DNA of 64,000 nt from Toxotes chatareus (taxonomy: Eukaryota > Chordata > Actinopteri > Toxotidae), in assembly GCA_016801885.1 (NCBI GenBank), contig CM028891.1, forward strand, positions 11,515,517-11,579,516, written 5' to 3'. This document shows, piece by piece, positions 12,201 to 24,700 of this stretch. The first letter of the stretch is position 1. The number at the start of each line of letters is the position of its first letter. The notes under the pieces are model-generated. The model did no database searches. It was not told the DNA's origin and saw only the letters and a list, made by a program, of their open reading frames with translations. A program made the translations under genes and the position numbers.

Positions 12201-15200
12201 AACATAAGCAACTTGTTTGCGATCATATGAGGAGCATTTAGCAGTTAAGGAAAGACCAAATATTTTTCAAAAACAGAACAAAAAAGGAGAGTGAATAATT
12301 GGATTTACATTTGTCAGGTGGACAGAAACATGACTCCAAATGAATGCTAGTGTTGTTCTGTATCTTTTGAAATGTATAAATGTGCATCTGGTTGGTAGCA
12401 AGTGAGCCATATCAACTTATAATGTGATAATATATCAGTGTTGTCCCAAAATTGCCAAAAAATCATGCAAGTTATTGCATGTTTAATATTTACATGTCGA
12501 GGGATAAGTCCATAGCATTTACCAAAGCCACATATTGTCCCTATATGCAAATACTCACAGTTTAGTAAGAAAATACATACAAAAAACATAAAACATGAGC
12601 AGTAATACAATAAAAATCCCATAAAAAGCTAATGAAAGGGAAGTGAACAACTTTTCTTGAGCCCTACTCAAAAACTGTTTTAACTTGAGTAATGGAGCAA
12701 GAACCTCCTGAACCTGATTATGAAGGCACTTTAAGAGTGAGTTTAATATTGTGAAATTTAATGAAGTTCTGAAAATTTCCTTTCATTCTTGCGAGCACTG
12801 TGGTGACATCTTATTGGCTTTTTGTCAAAAAAACAAACAAACTGTATGACTATAATCAGAGTTGCAGCACTGGTGTGAATTACATGTTATATTTGAGCAG
12901 CGTCCTCAGCACTTGAGGTATTAGGAGTCCCTGAGTCAGGATAACCGTGTTGTCTGTTCACAATGGAATCAAATTGGACGGTCTCTCTTTTCATTGGCAA
13001 GCGCTGAAGGTTTGAGGCAGGAAATAGGAGCTGTGTCTCTCTCTTCCTCTGGCTCTGCCTCAGGTTCTCCTGGCAGAGAGTGAAGGAACATAGCCAGACT
13101 TTTTTTTTCTGTGTATATATGATTGTGATTGTGTTCATGAGAGAAAGGGTAAGAGAAAGAGAGAGTGTGCTGGGATGTGCAAGGGCATGCTTTTTACTCT
13201 GAAAATCTGTGTGTTTTTCTGTGACTGACTGTGTGTCCACATGCTTGCACAGAGGAAGGAAAGCCATATCTTTTGGCGCAGCATCCTCATACCCCTCCTC
13301 CTCCACATCCCTCCAGCACTTTATCAGACACATCATCGCCGAGTATAAACAGAGACGGAGAGCGTTTAGTTGTGCCGCTGCTTGCCTCTGATCTGCAGGC
13401 CTCCCTCTTCCCAGAATCCTCTCCTCAAATGAGGGAACCAGTGAGCAGTCATTAAGATAGGCAGAGCTTTGGCCTCTGATGAGGAAATGATGGGATAAAA
13501 ACAAGCCCTTTATCAGGATACTATAAAGAGATGGTGGGCTGCGGATTCTTCTAAAGCAGAGAGTGAGCGGAGATGGATGGAAAAGAGAGGAGAAGAAATG
13601 CCAGAGAGAATCTCTTTCTTTGTCTTTCCTTTATTTTCTCAGGCTGTCTCCTTTATTTTCTCTCACAGTCTGTAAATATCTCCGCGTCTCTGTATCTTTC
13701 ACTCTGTCACTCTTTAAAAGAGGAGGGAAAGACACACATCCTGCTGCTTTTGCTGCCGCTCCAGATTTTTTCCCCTTTCCTCTCAGGAAGTTTCCCATCT
13801 GCCTTTGTGCTGGCTTAGTGGAGAGGCCCAGTGGTGTTGAAACAGTGTCCGATGCACACACTGATTGGGAAGCACACTCATGCATGTAGACTTTTACAAA
13901 CATAACACGCATCCATATATACACGCACTACAAACACTGGCTGATAAGCTCGGATGGACAGACTAAGTGTGCACTCTCAGTCGTACACGTAGGCTTACAG
14001 TAGATAAGATTCATATACATCATGGGGGTTCACTCTGCTGCGTTCTGTTTTCATTGCATTGATTAATGCCCTGTTAACATCTTGGTTTGCCCGGCTCACT
14101 CCTCTCCTTGACCTCGCTGACCTGTCCATTTTTCCTGTTGTTGCCATGGAAACGTGGTCATAAAATGGCTTAGAAAGAGATTCCTGAGATGGTCTTCCAA
14201 CCTAGGCACAAGTTTAAGAGATAGCGGGCTGCGGAAAACCAGAAAAGCTACAAGAAATTGCAAAAAGCTGAGCGTCCCTGTTTTTCTACCCCTCTGTTTT
14301 GCTCTACTATGACATATTAATTATAAATAACTAGTAAAGTATAAGCAGGCATGGTGGCTGTGTATTTTGTCAAAATCTTACCCCAAGTAGAGTTTCTGGG
14401 CCTATGCTCATGAAAAGTAGCAGCTAAACACAACATTAACTTCTTTTGCTGACCTCTGACCCTGCCGTCCTTCTCTGCTTCCCAGAATCATCCCGTTCCA
14501 GAGGCCGCTGAGGATCAAGGAGCTGCTGTTGAAAGTGACGGAGGCCTTTGGCCAGCAGATGGATATGTTCTTTATGGAGAAAGAGGTAAAAGATCAGCTG
14601 GTCAAGATCCTTGACGGCTGTTGTGAATCTGATTTTGAATGGTACAAGTGATAGTAAACTACACTGTAGTTAATACTTTATGCAGGTTGCATTAAATTGG
14701 CCATTGTTTTGCATTATTGAGTTCAAAATCACCATAGTTAGATTTGATGAGACTTTTACATGACAAAAACAGCAACATGTGCACTAAGTCATGCATGTGG
14801 AACAGTCATGGAACAATGTGGAATGAAAGGTCATGTGCTGAGTGTTTTCTTGTCCTTTCAGTTGCTGCTGCCCCTGAAGACCCAGGAGGACCTGGATCAA
14901 GCGGTGCTGACGTTAGGCTGCAGCTCGGGGACCAATGGGCTGCTCAGGATACTGCTCAAGACCCCCAAGAACAACCATGTGAGTCCCTAACAATGTGCGC
15001 TATGCTAACTGCACAATTTATAAAGCAGCATTTGTACAAACTCATGCTGTTGTACAGAGATTCAGTCTTTGAGCTCTATCGTTGTGTAAACTGTATCCAT
15101 AACAACCATGATAATTATCAGCTGAAAGTTAGTCACTTGCTGACAGTTTTTGCTCAGCTGTATGAAGTAATTCACTTTTTAAACCAGTCAACTGGATGAG

Positions 15201-18200
15201 AGTGTCTGCTGTAATGGCAACTTCATGGAAGTGGACAATGAGGTAATGCTGTCCCCACTTCCTCTTCTGATCTTGTTCTCTTTCTTCACTTTCTCCCACT
15301 TCCTACGTGTGTTTCCCTTTGTAGTACTTACAGGTGAACAGCAGGGACAAACAGAGCGAGATGAGATCATCGCGGTCACTGGGAGATCTGAAGGGCTCCT
15401 TGCTCAAGGGGTCAGAGAGGGTGCGCAAACACTCAACGGGTGAGTTGCCGTGCAGAAACACACGCAGAAATGCAGCCTCACAGGTGACCAGGCCTATCAG
15501 AAGAGCTGTTAGACATAATTTTTAAATTTTTTTGTGTGGAAAGGATAGGAGGAAAGAGAAAGGAGGCAGCGAAGGAAAAAAACACAGCCAAGTCCTGCTG
15601 ATGTCAAGGTTTCTTGTCCACCTCAAGGGTGGCCTGTCAGTGTCAGGACTGTCTGTGTCAATTTACAACACATAGTGATGCCACTGTCATGGGAATGTTA
15701 ATGGAAGGATGAGGGGCAATACTTTGTCTGGACAGAAAAATGCAAATTGGAGGTGAAAGTGACAAGTTTAGTCAAAGCAAGTCAAAGCAAGGACAAGTTT
15801 CTGCTCTCATACCAAGCAGCTCTTTGCCTTCGTCCCCACCTTGATTAGTCAGAACTTTGATTCTGAAGTTGTTATATTCAAAAGGGGAGATCTTGTTACA
15901 GGCACAGTTTTTCATATGCTTATTCACTTTCTTGCTGAGTTACATGGAAACATTGGCACTACTGCTCATAAATGTCCGTTCAATGTAAAGTTACAGCCAG
16001 GGACCAGTTAGCTTAGCATAAAGATTGTAAACTTTGGAAAATGTTAGCTTAGCTCTGTCCCAGAGGTAACAAAATACACCTCTCGGCACCTCTAAAGTGT
16101 CTTTTCTTTGTACAAATTAAATGAATAAAATACACCATTTTAATAAGTGAGCTTGGACACAGCCAAGCCAGTTGTTTCCCCATGTTTCAAGATGGAGAGC
16201 CGATATGAGAGAGGTTTCAATCTTCTCATCTAACTCTTGCAAGAAATCCCAAAATGTCAAGCTATTCCTTTAAGACAGATAAAGGTCCTTTTCTTGTCAT
16301 GTCACACTTCACGGTTTGATAACACGACACACTCCAGTTCTGTTGTCCCTCCTGGCTTATTTGGTAACACAGCATGGAGGTTTATTTTGCTCTGTGAAAC
16401 ACTGAGCTCTTCCCCCGTCTCCCGTGTCTGAATCTTTTCGCTCCCCTTCTATCAGGTCTATCCAGAAAGGTCAATGTTTCAGTCATATCTCAACCTCAGA
16501 CACGTGCAGAAACGACCAGCGCTCGCTTCTATGTCGCATTTACATTTTCGCACAGCAGCTGAAAACACTTTATGATCGCTGTCAGCCCCAGTCTTTCTCT
16601 CGTACCTCTGGTAACATCAGCGCTGTCACTATCCTGACTCATATAAATTGTATGGAATTACCTGCTCTCTATCAATTCCCCTGCCAGCCGCGAGTCAGGG
16701 GGAAGGAGACGCTGAAAGATAGGAGTGGAGGGAGTGGTGGCAGATGAAAGGTGACAGGAGAGCGGTCACAGTGGATGGTTGAGTGAAGATGTGATGTGAG
16801 CCCGGGTACCTCAATGACGTATAGCAGCAGGAAGGGAGGAGAGGATGGAGAAAGGGAAAGAGGCAGAAAGAAACTGACCTGCGCAGAAAAAGGAGTTGCA
16901 ATTGTAGCTTTCAGTCTATATATAGATATATACATATTTTTATATAGACTGTTTACACAGATATTTTCATCATTCCGATATATCTTAGTATCCTGGCCTC
17001 GGTGCACTTTTTCATTATCCCTGTCAGTGCAGTAAGGGACAGTCGGACTTTCAGTAGGTCTTCTCACTGTGTCAAGGACGAGTGCTCAGTCTCCGCTGCA
17101 GCTCAGCCGGGGGAGCGTTTGTCACAGTAATTGAGGTTAGAGGTGGCGGCAGTGTGGTTTAGTAAATCATCTCTCGTAGTCCTGGCACTGTTGAACTTGT
17201 ACCCATGAATAACACCGTGACGCTGTTTTGTCCCCCTCTGCCCCTCGTTTTCATCTCTTCATCATCTCTCCCTCATACGCCCTCCATTCCTTCTCACCTT
17301 TATCGCTCAATTTCTCCTTTTGTTCTCCAATTTTATATTTCTCCTCCCTTCTGTGTGCTTAATCCTTCCACCCCCCCCTTTTTTTTATACTATCTGCTCC
17401 CTGTTCTTCCTTTCCTTACTTCACTCTTCTAAACTGTCACCTTCCCAGGTTCCCTACACACAGGCCGGACGTCCCCGCCTCCAGGCAGCGTCCCTGAGGA
17501 GCAGCAGCAGATCGCTCGCCAGGGCTCTTACACCAGCATCCACAGCGAAGGGGAGTTCATCCCGGAGACCCTGGACCAGAATGTAAGGTCCTATCCAGAG
17601 GGAAAAGAACATTTACAGCCTCATTATTAAACCACACTCCGGATAAACACTCTCTTGTGACTGGATGGAGGTGTGGTTTAATGTGAAATTCTATGCAAAA
17701 CATTCACGTAATCAGGGGCTTTACTTCATACACTGAACGAATGCTTGTTAAACTACCCACACTGGGTGACTGTATGAACACGCTGTACCTTCAGTCTCAG
17801 TTGATGCACTGTAATGACTAATCCTCATGACTTTCTAATTTGACTCCACTAAAGGAACTTTGGCTAGTGAACCAGGTACACACAGAAAAATTCACTTTTT
17901 AACACAGCACACTTCTTCTCCTCTGTTGGACTCATTTGAACGAAGACCCCTCTTCTTTGTAGTGACTTTGTTTGCATCTGACTTGTCAATTAGTTTTTAA
18001 CTGGGACTGAGAAATAGCTATTTATTTTTCAGACATTTTGGCCTAAATGAGTCACCTTTATTTAACTGGGCATTATTGTGTAATACACGACAAAAGGAGT
18101 AAAAATGTAGTCCTCCAAAACCAAGACACTAAAATCATCTTTCAGAAAACATGAGGAAACAGGGACTGGACTGAACTGTTCTGTTTACCAGACCTGTGCA

Positions 18201-18763
18201 GTGCATTGTACAGTACTCATGCCCCTTTGCAACCTTACTTGCGCTGCAGTTCTGCACACTACTCTATCTGCACAGCTTCATATTCTTACCCACATGATTG
18301 CATGCTCTGTGACACTTGATCCCTCTGTGTTATTATATCTGTCAGATGCTGGATCCCTTCGGGAGCGCAGACAATTCACTGTCGAACAGCTGTCAATCAA
18401 TAGATCAAGCACTGGACAGGTGAGTCATCATGCAGTGTGTGAGATTTATGACCCCTCTCTGTTTGGATTTTTGTTTATGATGTACACATTCATATTGCAC
18501 ACTGTCATTATTTGCAGAGATATTAGACATAGTTTGCATCACAGCGTTGACGCCCATTAACACACTTGGATGTGAGCGTGTATGTTGCAAACACACACAC
18601 AGAAGCAACCCTAGGGTCTCAGTGAAGTTTGCTAACGGTGTTAAAGGCCAGCAGAGTTGCCTGACCCTGCCTGGGCTGCCTATGTGGAAAAGGAATCAGC
18701 TCACTTTGCTGTTGCCATAGCGACAAAACTCTTATCTGGATGCCTGGATTCCTCCGTTATCAT

Positions 18764-18795
<32 letters not shown>

Positions 18796-21700
18796 CTGAG
18801 TGGGAGACGTGAAAGAGTGAGCAAGAACATGCTGGATGAGAGGAAAAATTGAGCCAGAAAATGAGAAGTGGTGAAAGAGTGAGAGTGAAGTGGAGAAGAT
18901 TGAATGTGAATCAAAGGGAAGAGAAAAGTGAGTAAGACTTGAGTTTGAGAGAGTGGCAGAGAGAGAGAGAGAGAGTAGGACGGAAGCAGCTCTACCTGCA
19001 CGAGGCTTATCTGGGCTCCGGGCTGCAGAACAATGGCAGGAAACGAGTGCATGGAACTTTTCCCTGCAAGCGGGCATGCGTGCCCCTTATCCAGGGTCTC
19101 GTGGCCCCACGCCGCCCTGCGGTCAACAGAGACGTCACTCTCTGCTGGGTCGTCGGGGCAGGGCTGGCCACAGACGGCCAGGGAGAGTGGGAGGTTGGGG
19201 GTGGGATGTACATCGGCACATTTAATCATAAAATGACTGATTCACCACCAGCAATTAAGCACCACGCACTTCACTTTCACTTTCTTATTGTTAATGCAGT
19301 AAGGTTCCCAACTTTCAGCTTATCTCTTCTAATTCAGTACTTCCCCCCCTTGTTCTCTTGTCATTTCAGCCCTCCTTTCTCACAGAACAACCGTGACAAT
19401 AATTACCTGAACCTCAACTATGAATACAAAGGTAAGAGAGGAGAAATCTGCAGCCGTGCTAAGAATTGCTTCCATGCTGTTGTGTTAATTCTCAACTCAA
19501 ACACTACAGAAAGAGAAAGAGAGGTGCAAGAAGCTTGTTAATTATTAGAAAGTTTTTGTATGTTCCTCTTCTTATTTTTTTTTGTTGTTGTTTTGTTCTG
19601 TGGTAATTATAGACACACAATCAGTTTAACAGAAACAGAACTAAAGCTCTGCTGCTGTAGCTCCTGATTACCTAAAATGTTTCCCTGTTGCCCTCTAGAG
19701 ATTACTAATGAGGAAGGAGCTGATATTATTTGATGGTTTTATCTAAGAGAATACATTTAAAATGTGGAATGGGTTATTGGAAGGTGTTAATATGTTGGTT
19801 GTATATCTTGATGCCTCACGAGGTGTTGAAATGAGTGCGATAGTATCATGACTGTTCCTGCTTTATCTTCCACACACTCTCCCTCTGTGCAGCCTTTCTC
19901 CATCTTCCTTTCCATCTCCCCTCTTCGTCTGCTTCCAGTTCCTAATACATTTCTGTTTTCTTGTCTTTTCATGATCACTTCCTTGCTCCATCCCCTCGCC
20001 TCTTGATGCCCCCCCCACCCGTCAATTCCTTGTCCCTCGGGTCCCTGTCTGTCCCCTTTCCTTCAGAACCCAGATCAAATAGAGCAGGATGACAGATAAC
20101 GCCACACTAATCCTCGTGAACAGTGGAGCAGCTCTCCCAATCTGGTCATTTCTTCTTTTCGTGCACCACCCCCATGCTGTAAATTGAAAATGGAGTGCTG
20201 CACATTGTGCACACAGACTGGGAGTATGGGAGCTTCGTATAGCTGCAGCAGCAGTACTTTAGGACTCACTTGGGCACACATGCATGCACGTGCCTACAAA
20301 CACTCCCCTCCCTGATGTAAAGCTGTGTGGCCCTTCCTGCTGAGGGCTACAGTATTTGTTTACCATTCCCTGTGAGTAGATTTTTCCCCTCCATCCCGCG
20401 CTGCCAAACACAAAAAATAACTCCCGTCTCCATGGGATACGGCCACAAAAAGGGGAGGCAGTCATCTGACAGAACAGCTGTTTTCAATTGCAAGTGGCTC
20501 CGCCGCTCTCCATTTAGTGTGTGCATGTTTGTGTGTGTGTGCATGTGAGAGTGAGTGTCAGAGCTCGCCTGCGTCAGCAGTGCTCCCCACCTGCCTTTAG
20601 TTACTGCTCCACTGGGTTCAGAGCTAAGGCTAAGCTAGCGCACATGAGCTGTTTTCAGTTTCTCTCTTGGCTGCAGTGAGGCGGTACAACAGCTCTGTTC
20701 GGTGTGTGAAAAGCTGTCTCCCATTCTGCTGCTTTTGAACTCGACTTTGATTCGACATGCCGAGATGAGCAAAAGCAATGTAGGGTCTGTCAGATGTGAT
20801 AAGTTGAAATGTGAACTTCTGTTCGCCTTATTACACATCAATATGTTTGTGCACGTGTGTCTCACAAACTCAGAGCAATTAAACCTGCATTACTGAATCT
20901 GAAAAGCGAAAAAAAAAAAAAAACACAGCTGTAAATTGAGAAGTATTGTAACTATAAATTGAGAATATAGCTGTGATATGAGTTGCTGAGGCTTCAATTA
21001 CTTCCTGACAGCTCTGCCTCATTGCTCCCTCTTCAGGTCGCCATGGGAAAGGAGGGACTTTCCCTCGCCAGTTCCAGTTGCCCAATCGCAGCAAGGATTA
21101 TGGAGACCGTAAGCAACAACAACACTATTATGACACAGATTAAACAGATATGTTACTATGGTTCATGAGGACAACACATACACACACCACTACCAGATGC
21201 TGTCATCTGGTCACATTATCTTTACTTCAGATAGATAATGTAGGATCTCATCCTTTTCAGTGCCTCATCCTTATATTCTACCACTTCATTCTACTTCCAG
21301 ATGAAATATTTTTAGATATTATTGACTGTTTTGGCATACTGTATTTTGTGCGCCCTGTGTAGATTTGGTACATGAAGTGCTGGCTCGCTCTTCCAGGCAG
21401 CTGCTAGTAATTGCTTACTCAGAGGCTAACCTTGGCTAGCAATGATTTACGTTCCCCTGTGGTGAACCCGAACTTGTATAAAAACACAGCGCCCTGCTTC
21501 CCGTCTGAGGGGAAGTGGGACGGAGTGGCGAGAGGCACTCTGCTCTAGCTGGCCCTAAGTCTCGGCCAAGAGCTCGCTTTATGCACAACACCTGTAAAGT
21601 AACTGTGTGAAAACAGTGCAAAAAAATCATTCGCAGTACAAACAAAAGATGCAGTGGCCAGAGCATGTGAAGTCATTAATATGTCTCACTTTTGTTGTGT

Positions 21701-24700
21701 ATGTGTGTGTGTTCAGGTCGCAGGACGCTTCCCCGGAGCTTCATGCCGCAGGAGAACCTGTTTCAGCTGGTTCCCTCCAGTCGCACACGCAGCTATAACG
21801 GAGACAGTACGCTGCAGTACAGTGACCTGCGCTCGCTGGGCCGCACCACTGACAAAAGCTGCCAGCGTGGTACAGCCAAGTGTGAGTAGCTCTCTTAAAA
21901 TCTTAAACAGTTTTGAAATAGAGGAACAGAAGAAGCACAAAGGAGTAGGAAGGAAAATTTCACCCCAAAACACATAAACACTGTTAAATAAACTGTGTTT
22001 CTGGGCCTTTGTTGTTGATTGGTGTTGTATTTGTCTGGTTCCTGTGGATAATCAGACAAATTAAACCCTCACTTTTAACCCAGAGATGAACGCAGAAAGT
22101 TCCGACGTGTTGTTTTCAGCTTACACAGAGAACAAAGCAAATTGAAGATACATAATAGTGTGAGGCTAAGTGTTATTGTTCTTTGAATAAGTCAACCACA
22201 TTATAATGTCTAGAGTTTTAAATGTGTTACGCTATTATGGATGGAGACAAAACAAGGATAATCTTTTTTCCAGTAAACACTCTACGGTTGTCAAACATAT
22301 TTTAGTTCTAAAGCAGTAGGTAGTGAGACAGAGACGGCAGAATTCCCCTCTTATCACACAGACAATGTCACAGGATCACTAATCACATCTGTCCTCGTTC
22401 AGAGTACAGTTGCTGCCCAGAAACTGTCTTTGTCATGAAACGAAAGCTCGACTCAGCAGTCTGTGGTCGACGTGTCAGTCTCCGGTGTCCTTCTCACCCA
22501 CACACGACCAAAACCGTCTCACCCGGCCACAAAGAAGCCTGTTAATACCAAAACAAAGTCTCACAGTCTGGGCCTGTGAAGATGAGAGTTGTTGAGATGG
22601 ATCTTTCGAGGTTTTGATAACTTTCTGTCGCCTGAGTGTGGTTTGACTCATGTATCTGGGGTTTCCCCCTCTGAGAAGGTTTGTAGTGGGAGTTATTTAA
22701 CGACCCTGCGGTGGATTTGACGTCTGGTCTCGGTGAAGTTACTGTGCGGGTTTCAGTCAGGTCTTGTGGTGGATTTTGACGCATGCTTTAGAGTTAATGT
22801 TTGCTCAAATCAGTATATCACAGTGGATCTGTCTGCCTCTGGGAGCTTAGCAGCAAAATGAATTACTGGTGGGTTTTCATCATATGGTGTTTTGTTTCTG
22901 CAGCACCGAGGGCGCCAGTCAACTGGCGACAAGGAAAGCTCCTGGGGCGCGGGGCGTTCGGGGAGGTCTACCTCTGCTATGACGCTGACACGGGACGCGA
23001 GTTGGCCGCCAAGCAGGTGCCCTTTGATCCCGACTGTCAAGAAACCAGTAAGGTGAGAGAGAACAGCTCACATCTGTTTGGAATAAGTCGCTGTCTGCAT
23101 GTAAAGACACTGATTTCATGATTCACGGATTAAAGGTGCTTTCTGAATTTTCTAAATTACTTTTTGTCTGTGGCTCTTTTTCTCTGTAGGAGGTGAATGC
23201 TCTGGAGTGTGAGATACAGCTGCTGAAGAATTTACGCCATGAGAGGATCGTTCAGTACTATGGTTGCCTTCGGGACCTCGAACAGAAAAAACTCACCATT
23301 TTTGTTGAGTTTATGCCTGGGGTGTGTATACTGCACAGCATGTCATTTGAATACATTAAAGTCACTTTGTCGTCCCGAAGGTTTGATTGAACTACTATAA
23401 CGAATAATGTCTGTGAATGTCATATTTTGAGTTGTTTTGGCTGTAGAGATAGGTACAAAGACATTTTAAGACAAACATCAAATCAAACCCATACCGGCCA
23501 CATCTGCTAAAAACCAATTTTGAAATGTCACCAGCTGTCAACAAACATGTCCTCAGTGGTTGATGTCAGCAGAACAGCACAGTTTATGAGATCATTTTCT
23601 CACTAAATGAGCGCCTTAATGAGCTGCTGTCGCCTGTAGACCCTGTCCCTGAGCCTGTTTTTAATATTTCCTAGGCTATTTTTTTTTTCTGAGTGGCATT
23701 GAGCGTCTTAGTCACACATTGTCTGGAAATTGGAAATGTTTATGTTTCACTGGAGAGCTGGCAGAAGCAAGAGGGGATGTGACAAAGCCAAGTTTGTGTG
23801 TGACTGCTCGGCACGGCTGCACCGCTGTGGCTGACCGATAACACTTTGGTGCCCAGAGGGGGCGGAGGGGGGCAGGCGTCCTGCTGAGAGCCGGAGAGCT
23901 GTTGAAGTGTCTTGTTGACAGATGAGGCTGAAGAGGGAGAAGTTTAGTTTTCACTGTGCGAGTCCAAAAATGCGTCACAGGTGTTACTAGATCAGGTTGC
24001 AATTTCCTTATGAGGAAATGAAAACAGGAAATGAATGGAAATGCGCGACAGTAGAGGTGTTTGGCCTCAAAATCAAGCAGGTTTCTTTCGGCACATTGTA
24101 TGTTTATATATTTGGTTTTTGTACTTAAAACTTGGCTTGGAGGCTGCTTTCACAAAAAAAATCCTCTTCAGCTGGAACAACCACATTTTCCTTAAAATCA
24201 TATGAGAAACTGAACCGTTTTACCTCCATCTTGCACAACACTCCAAAGCGGATCTTCTTCCATTTTATTCACTACATCTGTGACAGTAATATTAGCTAAC
24301 AATTCAGCCAGTATAAAGATCATAAATGCATTTCTCAACCTTTCGGAGTTCCATTCATTCCCTCACTGCCTCCCTGTTTCCCTCTCTGTGTTGCTGTCCC
24401 TCCAGGGTTCAATAAAGGACCAGCTTAAAGCCTACGGGGCCCTTACAGAGAAGGTGACCAGGCGATACACCAGACAGATCCTCCAAGGAGTCTCCTACCT
24501 GCACAGCAACATGATTGTACACAGAGACATCAAAGGTAACTGAAACAGATAGATAACAGCTGGCAAAGGTCAGTATAGGTTGTTAATTGGATTTTGCAAC
24601 CAGTGCACACACACACACACACACACACTTGAGACAGTGTGTAAACAGCAAATGAGACATCTTTATGGTTCATATTGTAGCAACTGTTCCTGAGAAAACG

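Noticed and set aside
12887..13504. 205-codon - strand open frame
   Set aside because: No family resemblance. It includes low-complexity Ser/Leu stretches from purine-rich DNA and lies inside a MAP3K intron.
16912..16951. AT-rich hairpin CAGTCTATATA / TATATAGACTG
   Set aside because: An 11-bp stem of mostly TATA sequence with an 18-nt loop is expected by chance in AT-rich introns; no further evidence of an RNA gene.
18732..19229. 165-codon - strand frame rich in Ser and Leu
   Set aside because: Created by the complement of the (GA)n and purine-rich stretch. Low complexity, no start context or homology.
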